In this document: positions 46,106 to 58,650 of the stretch, one piece after another
Layout of the letters: each line of letters starts with the position of its first letter
How positions within the stretch are numbered: the stretch's first letter is position 1
Assembly: GCF_037975245.1 (NCBI RefSeq)
Contig: NC_092573.1
Coordinates: 5,268,001 to 5,332,000, forward strand
Reading direction: 5' to 3'
Length of the DNA stretch: 64,000 nucleotides
Source: Apostichopus japonicus
Taxonomy: Eukaryota; Echinodermata; Holothuroidea; Aspidochirotida; Stichopodidae
The notes under the pieces: model-generated
Seen by the model: the letters and a program-made list of their open reading frames with translations, nothing else
What the model was told of the DNA's origin: nothing
The model's database searches: none
Position numbers and translations under genes: made by a program

Positions 46106-49100
46106 ACGATAACAACTAACGATAGCCAATTATACTTTTAACACATCATGTAGTGTCTTTAGGTGGACAGATTTTGATCAGCTTCTGTTCAGTTTGTGGA
46201 GGGTCACAATGTACAATATTGTACAAAAAGTCGCATGTAGTCTTGAGCAACCATATAGCACATACAGTAGTCAGAAGATTAGATCTGTTTAATATTATAT
46301 ACTGTAGAGATATTTATATCAGAGAATTTATGCTGTTGTGTAGGGACTCTATCACACCTGGCATTTGTGTTGTTTGATTTGAACAAGGAGATTATCTCTG
46401 TGATCTCAAGTGGTCCTAAACAAAGGTCAAAGGTATAACATCTGCTAACAAGATTAATAGATCTTAGAGAAAATGGTTTTGGCACTAAGTTGTTCAAAAT
46501 ATTTCACAAAGAATTAGAGGCCTTGTACTGTAGGTTAATTCATCAATGACAATTGTTAGAAAATTGACTTGTTAGCTCAACTTCCCATTTGAAGAATGTA
46601 CTCATTATTGTAGTGTGCATGCGCTCTACAATATTGGGATTACTAGCCTGGCAGGCTGGTGAATGTAAGCTGAACATACACTCTTCATAACAATCTCAAA
46701 TTCACAGGTTGACTACGCAAGAAAAAATTCAGACTCAGATTTGCAAAGAATTGTGGCGGCGAACAGTTGATTCTGCACACGTAAATAAAATAGATCTCCT
46801 TGAGTTGCATACAGTACTTCTTCAAAACAATACGTAAAATTCTCTTTGGTTCATTATTCTTGAACTGAACAAGACAGACCTGTAACATTTGAACACATAA
46901 GTTAACAACATCCTGCAAAAATGTTGCAACCAACAAATGTTTATCGTATTTATCCGCAACGACTCAGCGTTATCTGTACTACTTCAGCTCTTGCAACATA
47001 GGCACTTGTAACGTTCTTATTGTGGCATTGCTCTATGGCCGTGTATGGCATATATTACGTGTTTATGATGATGATAAAGCAGGGCCAGGAAATCGACCAA
47101 GCAGTTTAAATAGATCCCAGGGTGTTACAATTGCAATGCTATAGGCCTACATGTATTCGTTAGATTAATCGTCCATTGGTGCAAAGCACCGTATGTTCGT
47201 AAAATTTCGCTAACTAGGCGAGGATACAGTAACGTGTTGCTCAATTTGACCAATCAGTGTCCAGGACTCTGTGTATTCTTTGTCACAACCGAAACAGGCG
47301 AGATACTTGATTGACAACTTGGTTGTGATGGTTTTAGTCATCATTTCATGGTTTATATTGCAGGTGCATGCTAGCTAGGGTACTGGTTATAAACATTACA
47401 CAATATAGAGCTCTTAGGTTTGGTCTACATTAAAGACCAAATGCCGAACTGGATTCTTCCTGACGAAAGTAACTTCAAAAGGGTTGCAGCAACAAAGACC
47501 CCTCCATTGAATATGGTTAACTGACTAACTTTGACCTGCACCACGCACTACAGTGACATTTGTTTGTATACAACAAATACAGTTGTTCTAGTTGAAGGTT
47601 GGCACTGGTTGAGCAAAAGTTAGAAAAATGCTTGGGCTTTCTTTGTCCTATAAGTTTTCCAAATGAAATTATGAAAAGTCACAGCTGCATGTAGCTTGGC
47701 CTTTTAACTGTTTCTTTCAGGTGACATTCCTTCTGTTTTTACACAATAGCTAATTAATGTCAGTATGTGGAGTTGATCATTTATTTTGTAAGTCTTCAGT
47801 GGTGACTTACATTAGGAATATTCAGATGTCCCACATTATACCCTCTTTCTGCAGGTGTTGATGGAGTTTGGTAGTGGCTATTAAGTGGAAAATATTGCCA
47901 GGTTATTCAGATACACCAGATGCTCACTAAAACAATCATGAATATAGCAAGAGATTTTGAACTAATCTGTGCACTTAAAGGTATGCGGTATTGGCCCCAA
48001 ATATGCTAGATATTCAAGTATGGTCACCTTTGGCCAAAATTCTGATCTTGACTGTTTGTATTGCAACCTTCTAGGAAACTTTCCTCACTGGGACATTCAG
48101 TTATTTTGTGTGTTCCTTATAAATGTCTGAGAAAAATTTGGGAGAGTAAAGACCTCCAGGAAAGTACTTTTTGAAAACTTGTACAATTATAACGTGCTAA
48201 AATTTGGGGTCAATTCTGACTACCTTTAATACTGAACTGACACAGTTGGCCAAGCAACATTAGCAACTGCTGGCTATTACTGTATCTGTAATTATTTTAA
48301 TTTTGCTGGGATCAATATATATTTTCAAATATTGGAACTGAAAAGCAGAGTAATCGACAGCAGGCTGTTGTGTTATAAATTCAGCTATATAGAGTCTGCT
48401 ATATAGAGTCTGGGCCATACAGACAATCTGTCAGTACTGTATGGTTGTACTACTTGGCACTAACTTGTGTCCAAACTTACACTTTGAACAGATTCATTCT
48501 AGTTTTGTACTGTTTCAATTCTCAGTGCATAGTGACATGCAAGAGCTCTGCTGTACATACTTGTCTTCTGCAGATTGAGGCAATTTGCTGAGTTGCTCAG
48601 ACACAAGTTGTTTTGTCCTTAGAAGTTGTCCAGCACTCTGTTCATTGAACAACAGTATCAAGAGTACTCTGCTAGCAGTTTGCTTGCTGGTATCATGCTG
48701 TGATCTGAATAGCTCTGTATGGCCTAGAGCTCTTTACAATACTCCTGTTTGTCTTCTTTCTTCGAAGCAGTGGCAATGCTGCTTGTGTTTAGACAATATT
48801 CCAAAAGGACTGCTTCCTCTTATAATGAGGCTTAATTCGGTTACAACAGTAAAAGGGAGTTGCTTGCTGACAGATAGGCAGCCCTCATGCATGCATTGTG
48901 TCATGTGAGTTGGAACAGAAAGATATCGGAATTTCTCGAGGCAGCTGCACTACCATAGTGGAAGATTGTATCAATTGGTACATTATTACAATCATTAAGT
49001 CTGGTCAACTATAGAAATGAGTGCTTATCACAAATCTCTGAGATTTCAAACAGTTTGTTGGAACCCATGACATTGAATAAATTATTTGCTGATACTATAG

Positions 49101-49902
49101 TAAATGTGAATCATCATTGATCTACTTAAGCATTGTCATGTGCACAAACAGATGGGGACAATCTGTGTCATGGCCAGTATGACCAGTACAGTATGTATGT
49201 ACATAAACAGAGGATACCATAGTACCATGGAGCTTCTGCATAATTTGAATGACAGCCTTCTCTGAAATATTTAAGAAGGAAGTTTTTATGGTGGATACCG
49301 TCGATTGATCATCAGTTTTACATCTAAGTATCTGATAGATTTTGAAATATCAAGTTCAAACAATTCTGCAACAAAAAGGCTAAGATTATATGTGCCTTTT
49401 CTTGTCCTTTTGTGGTATACAATATTTTAGTCAGAATGTGACTCTGTTAGTTACTCACGCCGCACCTGGTAAAACCTTGTATGTTGCACATGGATGCATC
49501 TAGCAAACTGGTTCATACAGTAAACTCCCATTGACATTCTTCGCTAACACAACACTGTAATAATGAGAACTTGCACGTTCAAAGTTGCTGCAGTATTGCA
49601 CCTGTTTGCAAATTTAGTTGTGGCATTACTTTGTAGAGAATGCTTTTTTTGCGAGGTGTATAAGCCATCAACTGGGGCATGATGAGCTGCTCGCCAAACG
49701 GCAAACTCCATGTAAATTTCTTTACAAAACAAAATGGCAAACAAAGAAGTGTCTGTCTTAGAGTTATTTGCAACATCCTCTAAAATATACATTTGGCTGC
49801 AAAGACAATGAATGGGAGATGAACTTATTGTTATTATTGAATAACTTTGACCAGTTTTCACTTCAGCCTTAATAACATTGTCTTCTTTAATCTTTTTCTC
49901 AG
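46106..49902. other. Upstream region of the ZNF608/609-like exon
   Basis: No coding exon recognised. It should contain the 5' flank or first intron of the plus-strand gene, since its first coding exon is preceded by a splice acceptor. No promoter element could be supported. Confidence 0.4.
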
Positions 49903-50599
49903 CAGAATTGAGTCTTTCAACTTCTTTAAGGTGAAGCACCTCATGCAACCCAGATGTTAGCCTTGACAGTGTCACCTAGACACGATTTTAATTTGAAGTT
50001 CCCAGTCCAACATGGACTCGGCCCATTCTGAAAATCGACCGTCAAATTATGATAGCGGTGATGAATGGGAAATAGGACTAGGGAACCTCATAATTGACTT
50101 GGATGCAGACCTAGAAAAGGACAAGCAAGATGGAACCTCAACAAAAAATGGCAGTGGTGACTCTAGTCCCTTGCGGATAGGCAAAATGAAAATTAAACGC
50201 AAAGTAAGCAGTTTGAAAGGTGATTATCCGTCCAGTGACTCAAAGGAAGCTTGCAGTTCTTTGGAGAATAATGATTCAGCAAAACCTGAAGACATTGCAT
50301 CTCATTCTCCCTCGAAGGGCTTTATCTCAAAAAGTTGGACTATGAAGGGTGCAGTGGCTGGCAGGGATAGCACCAAAGGTGATGGGAGTAATGAACAGAG
50401 AAAAGAGGGTACCTTCAATGAGGGCATTACAATTAAAACAGGTACAAAAAGTGTAGAATCTAGAGAAGTCACAACAGGCAAGTTAGGCAAGAATTCTGAA
50501 AAGCCGGGGGATGATGTGAAGAAAAAGGAGGTTGGTAAAAGAAGCAGTGATGGGAATAGTTCTCGAAAACCAAGTGGAAAAAGACCAAAACTTGACAAG
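49903..50599 (+). CDS. ZNF609: ZNF608/ZNF609 (scribbler/brakeless family) first coding exon
   Basis: ATG at 50012 opens 196 codons to a donor GTAAGA at 50600. The N-terminus contains [20 protein letters not shown] then DLEKD, which is almost identical to the N-terminal signature of vertebrate ZNF608 and ZNF609 ([20 protein letters not shown]). The rest is Ser/Lys-rich and low in complexity, as in the family. An in-frame TGA at 49994-49996, 18 nt upstream, fixes the start. A strong acceptor (TCTTTAATCTTTTTCTCAG) ends at 49902, so the exon is about 697 nt with 109 nt of 5' UTR; the alternative CAG at 49903-49905 would shorten it by 3. It ends in phase 0. These are large nuclear regulators with one C2H2 finger, which must lie in later exons right of the window. 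Invertebrates usually have one gene, so 608 versus 609 cannot be decided. Confidence 0.93.
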
Positions 50600-50790
50600 G
50601 TAAGAACACACTATTTATGCCATTTAACAAAAAGTTTAATTATTATTCAATCATGAAAGACAAGATGAAGCTTGTGGATGGTCATGCTGATTTTTATGAA
50701 AGAGAATGAGAGATATTCAAGTTAAATTTGATCTCACATTTGAATATTTATGTGACCTTATACATGATGTGTAGATCCACCTTAGTGAGT
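50600..50790 (+). other. Start of large intron after ZNF608/609 first coding exon
   Basis: Donor GTAAGAACA. Read-through of the donor would add 18 codons before a stop at 50654-50656. None of the remaining window shows a second family exon, so the intron is at least 13.4 kb. Confidence 0.6.
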
Positions 50791-51230
50791 ACAAGATTGC
50801 TTGTTTTTGGTTACTTGCCGTAGGCAGGGAAGTCACCTATGCAGTCAAGTTGGCTGGGGGAGGGGTGGGGGGGAGGCTGTTTGCGTATGTGTGTGTGTAT
50901 GTGACACACTAGGTTGTAAACACGATATCTCAAGATATGTAACTTTTTCAGTTCGCATATTTGATTGTGTTGCCTCCCCATAATGAGTACAAGAACCTTA
51001 TTGTTTTGGGAGTTCAAAGGTCATTTGGGGTCAGCTGAGGTCAAAGTGTGAAAATCTCAAAAATGCTGTATCTTAAGAACCTGAACATCAAACGAGCACA
51101 TATAAGTGTGGTATGATCGCCTTACATAGTGTAAAGTTTTTGCAAAATTTGGTGTAGGACAGAGTTCATTTAAGGTCACGAGGGGACAAAATTTGAAACC
51201 CTTGAAAACATGATCTCCAGATAAGAAATG
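50791..51230 (+). repeat. DR1-type repeat, diverged copy
   Basis: Begins near the palindrome-like GTTACTTGCCGTAGGCA and contains GTAAACACGATATCTCAAGA, AGTTCAAAGGTCA (51011-51023), GGGGTCAGCTGAGGTCAAAG and a second, weaker unit. Includes a GGGGGAGGGGTGGGGGGGAGG tract at about 50855-50876. Confidence 0.75.
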
Positions 51231-52154
51231 TTATTGGCTCTCATGTTTTGCATGTGGCTTCCTGCTATTCATTTTGTTGCTCCATTAAGTTGCTGTGCAA
51301 ACAGCTTATATTCACAAGCTGCTGTTTAATTGGGCAAAAACTCACAGCTATTGAGAACAGTTCTTTAAATCAAGTTTGTTTAAATTCTTTCCAGGAGTGT
51401 ATGCTCTATTTGAACTAAATTGCTCATGGGGTACTAGGCATGATGAATGAGTTGAGCTGTCATGATATTACTTGTATCATCTTGTCACCTCTTGACCAGT
51501 AAGGAATTTTTTAGTAGCAGTCTATTACAGGTAGGTATATGGAAAAAGTACATAATTTTTTCATGGCCACATTCCTAGTGGGAGATTTTTCATCCTATGA
51601 TTCAGGAGAAGTGAATTTTTGAACCTTGCGCCAACTTAACTCAATATATTTTGAACAGTGGAGAACGATGAGCACTGTGACGTCATCGCAGCACTTCGTT
51701 TCTGGGACTGCAGGGACACTATTATTAGCAAGCTACACTGCAGCGAGGAAACTTCAAATTTCTGAAAGTAAAATAGCAATTAAGATGGAAATTACTCTGT
51801 GAAGTTGCAAGTTAGCAATCTTTTGAGAGTTAAACCGATCGAGAATTCTCTTACTCGTTTTTCTTCATAATATATGTTGTTCCAATATATGTTATTTGAT
51901 CAAATTTTTGATTCACAGCTCTGCGTGAACTCTGCGAATAAATGCAGATGGTTAGGCTAGATTCCCCATTGACTTAGTGTGGTGTTAGGCTATCATGTGG
52001 TCGAAGATAACAGCGATAAAAGTATTCCATGGATATTTTATAACTGCGTCACAATTTCAGCGAATAAGTAGATGGTTAGGCTAGAATTTTACATTGACTT
52101 AGTGTGGTGTTAGGCTACCGTGTGGAAGAAATTGAAAGAATTCTCACAATTATT

Positions 52155-52905
52155 GGTTTCGATGATAATCGTAACCAATGCATTCATGATGGCGTATGTG
52201 TGTGCGTGTGTGCATTTGTGACGCCCAGCTTGTAAACAGGATATCTCAAGAAGGGAAGGTCCGACCATTTTCATATTTGATATGTTAAAGTACCACATTG
52301 AGTACAAGAAGTATATTGTTTTTGGTGGAGGTCAAAGGTCATTTGGGGTCACTAGGGGTCAAATTGTGAAAACCTTGTAAACACAATATCTCATGAACGG
52401 AAGGTCAGACTTACTTCATACTTAGTGTGTATTAGTACCACATTGAGAAAAAGAAGGCTGTTGTTTTTGGTGGAGGTCAAAGGTCATTTGGGGTCACTAG
52501 TGGTCAAATTGTGAAAACCTTGTAAACACAATATCTCATGAACGGAAGGTTGGACTTAATTCATACGTAGTGTGTATAAGAACCACATTGAGACAAAGAA
52601 GACTGTTGTTTTTGGTGGAGGTCAAAGGTCATTTGGGGTCACCAGGGTCCAAATTGTGAAAACCTTGTAAATACGATATCTCAAGAAGGATTGCTTGGGA
52701 GGACCTCATATTTAGTGTGTAGAAGTACCACATTGAGTACAAGAAGCCTTTTGTTTTTTGGTGGAGGTCAAAGGTCATTTGGGGTCACCAGGGGTCAAAT
52801 TGTGAAAACCTTGTAATCATGTAATCATGTACACCCTCACTATACATTATGTCAGATTCTTGAAGAAAACTGCTCATGTTACATCATCCAAACCACAATG
52901 CGTTT
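52155..52905 (+). mobile_element. DR1-type repeat, tandem 145-bp units with inverted ends
   Basis: Starts TTGGTTTCGATGATAATCG and ends CATCATCCAAACCACAATG, so its termini are inverted as in the copy at 39461. The body has four full units of 145-146 bp. Each contains a perfect AGGTCAAAGGTCA (52329-52341, 52474-52486, 52619-52631, 52765-52777), then TTTGGGGTCAC and GTGAAAACCTTGTAA. A short hairpin TGCGTTTTTGCA follows. The copy lies inside the intron after the ZNF608/609 exon. Confidence 0.8.
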
Positions 52906-52974
52906 TTGCATTCTGGTTCAGTCATGCATTAAAACTGTACATAAAGTATTAAAACTATAATCGGCTGTGGTATT

Positions 52975-53390
52975 TTCATAAACCAACAGGTAACAAATTG
53001 TGATACATAAACTTGATTCTCAAAATACAATCTGTCCATTAGTCATTGAGGTTTTAAAAAAACTACATCAGTGATACACTTTGCAGTTGTTTTTTGGAAT
53101 GATTTAGTAGGGGTTTTCCACATGTTATATCAGAGCCTGAGAAGCACTGCAAGTTAGTGTGACAGGCTACTAGTTATATACATAGTTTTATCTAATATTT
53201 TTCAACTTCACATAGTAAGTTACAGTACTTCTTTCATTGTGTTTGACAGTGGTGAATTGGTATGAATATGCCATGTTTACAACTTTTATTGTGCCAAAAG
53301 TGTCTTGGATTCTTGCCAAGAACATTTGCAAGGGCAAAACAGGTGTCAGCAGTATGTTCAATTTAATTATGTTGTGTTATTTTACCCCAT
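52975..53390 (+). repeat. Dispersed repeat family R1, copy 3
   Basis: About 400 bp alike to 34980-35390 in the same orientation, and to the reverse complement of 45160-45560. Landmarks: AACTTGATTCTCAAAATACA, CATAGTTTTATC, TTTGCAAGGGC. Confidence 0.8.
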
Positions 53391-54604
53391 TATACTAACT
53401 AAAAACAGAAGCAAAGCTTATCGAGATCAGGCCACTTTGAAAAACCAAAATAAAGAAATAATAAACTTAAACTGATATTTCGGGCGGTACTCCCCTTATA
53501 CTATTTAGTCTAATAACTTCACATACCCTCCCTATATCTATATCAGCATGGTTCTGTGTACAAAAGATGCTATACATCTTTGCACTTGTGTAGCAAATTT
53601 GGCCATTTTGCAAAGCATTTTGCAATGAAATACCAGGTATGCTATGATTTCAACTAAGTGCAATCTTTCTTCTGAACAGAGTTATCATCATCATAGTACT
53701 TGTTTGGAACAGATCTGTTGAAGGCAATTAAATCTCTACTTTCCTGTGACTCAATAAATTATATCCTTCCTCAATTATCTGAAGTTGTTATGATCTTAGA
53801 AGCAGCTGTGTAGTCTACTTTTAGGTCAAAAGGTTAAGACCTTAGTATTGGGATTTTTCATTTGCTAGGTCACATGGTACCATGGAAGAGTAGATATTAC
53901 TGAAATGATCCACTAAAAATGATGTCCATGAAATTATTTAGTGTTCAACTTTTATGCAGCAGTTTATGAGTCCTCTGAATTTTGTCTCATATCATACTAC
54001 ATACAGCATACATGTGTATACTACTCCTGTGTATATAAAGATTGCTTTAAGTTTTTTTTATATTTACCATTTTGCATAACATTTGATGAGTTTGACCATT
54101 TTGCATAGCATCATGCTATGTGATACTGGATAAAATATTCCATGAGTTCTGTGTTGAGTTAAGTATTAATACTCTATATTGTGGTTTGCATTTGGAAGCT
54201 GTATTTACAATGATAAATGTTCAGGGAAAGTTTACAATCTACTAAATAGGTACTACAGATATTACTAAGCCTTTGCTTGAAGGAAGATGCAGGATTCTGC
54301 GCCAGGGACGCATGTTTCAGCCAGGATGCAAAATCTTCAGATTTCTTGTGTCGGCGGATGCAAACTTTTTTTTGAGAAACAAATTCCAAGTACACACATT
54401 CACAAGTTGGCCTATGTAAAACATAACAAATCACAGTTTTGAATGAATATCTTTCTTTCTTTTCAAAAACCCACAACTTCTTCTCTAAAGAACCAAAATT
54501 TCTTCCAATCCTACAGATCTTTTTGAATTTGTTGGAAAACAAGTATATCATAACAATCAATGGCAAGGTACAGAGTTAACAACATTTCCATTACATTCTC
54601 ATGC
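53391..54604. other. Intronic stretch
   Basis: No exon or bounded repeat recognised. An ORF of 130 codons on the minus strand (54174-54566) has no recognisable similarity. Confidence 0.4.
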
Positions 54605-55455
54605 TAAAAATTGTTAATGATGCTTTTCCATAATTCCTGTGATCTGATTGGCGAATAGTCCCTTACCATTGTCTGGAAACATTCTTGCATCTGTAATGCT
54701 CAATGAACACAAAGTATGTTGTTGAGCAACAAATTATTTGTTACATTACTTCCCCCTGTGTAGAGATAGTGAAGTTTGTGCTATAGGCTGTCATATGAGT
54801 GCACTGAAATATCATAATGTTAGGCCTTGTTGGGAATACATTTTGAGCAAAAGTGATCATGGTATAAAGTTGTAGATCTAGCATTGTAAGAATAACACTA
54901 AGATTTGAAATATTGTTTTGATCACCAAATGTTATGACTTGAGACAGTTTATGAATGTTGTGGGAAGCTAACATCTCTGAAGTCTGATACTGAAAGAGAT
55001 TTTTCATCTCACGGTATGTTCGTTCTCTCTGCATTGAGATTTGTTAATGTAACATGTGTTCATAATGCAGTAATTTCTTTGTTGCAAACTTTTTTGGGGT
55101 CCCTTTGACCACGTTGCTTCAGTTTTTTGTGTGCATTGTTCATACATCAAGTAGCCATTGAAGCTTGAATTTTTTTTATCTACGTTGCGTAAAAAGTTGT
55201 TTACATACTGTAATGGGAAAGGGGTCAGATCTAGCCAGGGTTGGGCCAACTTCCTATAGTGGTTGGGGAAAAGGAAAACTTTGTTCAAAATTTGAATAAA
55301 ATTGCATGGGGTAACTGTTGATGGTAACTAACAGCGGGTTCATGAAAGTTGTGAGAAAGTAATAGCCCTTTTAATTTAAGGGGGTGTTCTTGTGATGTTG
55401 AGATCTATAAGTAATATTTTCTACAAAATTTAAGGGGCTAAATAAAGTCAGTTAA
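54605..55455 (+). repeat. Dispersed repeat family R2, copy 2
   Basis: Colinear with 33110-33910. It differs by short insertions, for example around 55310-55380, where about 60 bp are absent from copy 1. Confidence 0.75.
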
Positions 55456-55828
55456 TGTGCAGTAGTTTTATTCTTGCATATTTTTTTGTGAAAACAGTTC
55501 ACTAGATGCATACATGTAGACTACCAAAAAATGGACCGTACTCTTATACCTTCCGTTATACAATTGTTTGATCTGATTTCAAAAATTAAGCCTGGGGCTT
55601 GTGATTTTGATTTTATTATGTGTACATTCACAAAAGGATAAGTTTCTTGTTGCTTAATCGGAAAAGATATAATTTTTACATCTTTCTGTTAATCTCTGTT
55701 TCCTCTTCCCCAATTATGATTATTGTTCAGTCCATTTCTGCCAACCACCCCCCAAATGCTGACATAATTTCGGCACAGATTCCCTTAACCCAGCTTATAA
55801 ATTTCAACGCAACTTCACCTCTTTAATA

Positions 55829-56170
55829 ATAATAATAAGACAATGGACTTATTTATATATAGTGACAGAATCAGAAACAAAAAGAAGCTGCAACTAGCTG
55901 GCGCTTTACGTCAATCACAATCAAATCAAACAAGGAAAGAAATGGGTCTTTAGGTAACTCTTAAACATAGAAAGTTCAGCACAAATATGATTTGGTTAGG
56001 TAGCTGGTTCCACAGATGAGGAGCAGTAGGCAAAACATCAGCACCTATGTGTTTTCATGGTGGATTTGGAAGAGAAAGGTAGGCCTGGCAGAGGAAGAAA
56101 GACAACGGGCAGGAGTATTAGGGAGAGAGTAGTTGAGATATATATATACAGGCTATTCCAAATGATGGGC
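55829..56170 (-). mobile_element. LINE (CR1/L2-like) 3' end, decayed
   Basis: On the minus strand, weak but ordered remains of a LINE C-terminus: LWNQLPNQI, then in another frame AELSMFKSYLKTHF, a GCGCCAGCTAG stretch, and a tail of TTATTATTATTA (about 55829-55838). The tail and LWN...FKSYLKT order match the copy in TADA2A intron 1. Confidence 0.65.
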
Positions 56171-58430
56171 ATAGAAAGTGAGTCAGAGAAGATTAGATTT
56201 AATTCGGCTGCTAATAGGAAACTGGTCAATGAAATTCCTTTAATACTGTATATGTGCATATGTGCAGTGCAGTTGTTTTGCTTCAAAAGTCCATTTGTCC
56301 AAGAAAAACAAATTTGGTTTCAAAGATCAAATTTCTATCCAAGACATACCTGATGGACAAGTGGTTTGTGAAAAGTCAGACAGTTACAATGTTGACAAAG
56401 AATCCCAAAGGGTATCAGTTTTTGCATATATTCCTACCACAGTAAAGAGTTTCCTGTTTGAAGCCCCATTATGTATTTAATCTTGATGGTCTAAAGACCC
56501 CCTCCCCCTCCCCGGTTTTACTGTGTAGTAGATAATCACAAGTTACTCATGACAAAGTACTTTGTTGCCAAGATTTTGGCTCTTTTCAGAGATCGAGAGA
56601 ATGGAAATATTAGGAAAAAAGCATTCCTGTGTGTGTTCCAAAGCAGTTATCAGATGCATGCACAGGCAAATGTTTTGAGTTCAATATGTGACTTGAAGAG
56701 AATGGAAACTATGTTTTGGTCTGAATTTTATTGGTTCAATCCTTGCAAATGGGCCCAAAGTTTGGAAAAAGTACATCACTGTGTGATCTGTGTGTCATCA
56801 CTGTGTGATTATTTACTAAATAGTACCAAAAGATTGTAGAGCTAGTGATTAGTTACAAAAGTTTCTGTTTATAATGGAATACGTAATGTGGCTTTAAGCC
56901 TTTCTTTATAGGAATGTCATTTACTTCAGCAATATGATAATGTACCATTTCGATGTAGAGCAATTCAGCATGGTGCTATCACTATAGCCTATCATTAAAG
57001 TTAAAATGATTTAAACACTTTGAATTAACTTAACAGTAGGTTTCCTTAAAATCAAACCATTTTCACCATGGTTTTACACTTGTCAACATATATGTTCCTT
57101 TGAAGTCAAATTCAGTTCAATTCACCCTTCTACACTTAATTAAATGGCTGTAAGTTGCTTGCAGGTTGTAAGATGGCATTCAAATCAGTTCATTCGTTTT
57201 CACTTCTACTGTATGTAAACAGGTTCTTTCATATGACGTTCAAGTCAATTCACCCTATATTGTCAATTTTCAAATCATCTTCAATTCTCATTAAACAGGT
57301 TATTCCATTCAAATGACACTCAGTTCACCTTTTAAAACTTTCAATTTTTAAATTCATGGTTTCATTTAATTCATAGGTTTCTTCATATAAAATTGAATTC
57401 ATGAAAACCTTTTAAAATTCAGTTTTTGTTGTGGCTTTGAGAATCTGCAATATTAGATTAAATGCAAGGCTCTTGACTTTGCGCTTGAATTAGTATTCTG
57501 AAGTACAGCTCTATGGATGTCTGTAAGGTGTTATTTAATTGCAGAATGCAGCCTCCTAGCACTTGAATTGGTGAGTGTAATTTGATGCTAAACGTTACTG
57601 TGACTCATTCATGTGTTGAGGCTAGCTAAAGGATATCGTTTGATTAAGGTTGGACAAAAAGATCATGGCGACTCATGGGTGTGCATAATGAACATCTTGA
57701 AGTGATCCTAGCTAGTAGTTGGTTCCCTTCATATTTGGCAAGTAAGTCTTAACAATTTATTTCATTCCTTGCAAAGGAACCTATGTGATGTGTATGTGTG
57801 GATGGATCTACTGTATGTGACACTCCAAATCACGCTTAAATCTTGCTCAAAGTTCATTATTGGCATAAAGATCTATATGAAATTGTTACACAGACAATCT
57901 TGTATACATACAAATTAAAACATGAATGAATTATATGCAAGTCTGCATTTTTGGAAGAACCTTGCCAATCACTTGTCAATGGTCATCACTTCAAAGGACT
58001 GGCTATAGTAAATTACTTATCAATGTTCTATGAAATGTGGAATGGAATCACAAAAAAGCCAAAAAGCCATGCTGAAATTAATTAATTTATAATTAATTAA
58101 TATGCATGGTGAGTGGGACCAAATGCTGTTATGCAGAAGTTGTGAACACAATATCTTCATGAATGTTAGATTGCGTGCGTGTTATACAAGTTTGTTAGTT
58201 GATGGCACATGGCCTGAAAGATGCACATCATTTTGGTTTTGAAGAAATGCCATGGATATTAATGAATATGTAGGTGGGGTAGAATGAAAATACTATAAAG
58301 TGAACCTTTCACTTGCCTAGATTTTACAACTAGATTTCATGAAAATTGAGTAATGCACCTGTACCATCAGTGTACCGCTAGCAGGCAACGACAATTATTT
58401 TTTATAACAATTTGCTATGTGGCAACCATT
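56171..58430. other. Intronic stretch with degenerate tandem motif
   Basis: Between about 57070 and 57420 a unit of roughly 80-100 bp is repeated imperfectly (ATTCAAATCAGTTCA, GTTCAAGTCAATTCACCC, ATTCAAATGACACTCAGTTCACC, AAACAGGTT). Nothing else recognised. Confidence 0.45.
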
Positions 58431-58434
58431 CACT

Positions 58435-58650
58435 AAAAATCTCCCCGCCAAAATGCAAAATTCACTCGCCACTATTATCGCTGTTCAAGTCTCTGTACTT
58501 GTAGTATAGTACAAATCTACACAATACTTGATGTAAACTAAGGTTAGGCAGATACATATATATTTTATATATGATTTTAAGCTTTTTCCTCCAAAAGTGT
58601 CATGAACAAAGTAAACATGTTGCAGAATCATTGATATGCAACTACTGTAG
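58435..58650 (+). repeat. Dispersed repeat family R3, copy 2
   Basis: Direct relative of 40840-41140. A run of about 26 T follows at 58657-58681. Confidence 0.65.

Noticed and set aside
49544-49975. 143-codon minus-strand ORF just upstream of the ZNF608/609 ATG
   Set aside because: Its Lys/Glu-rich start is the complement of the polypyrimidine tract and 5' UTR of the plus-strand exon. No similarity recognised.
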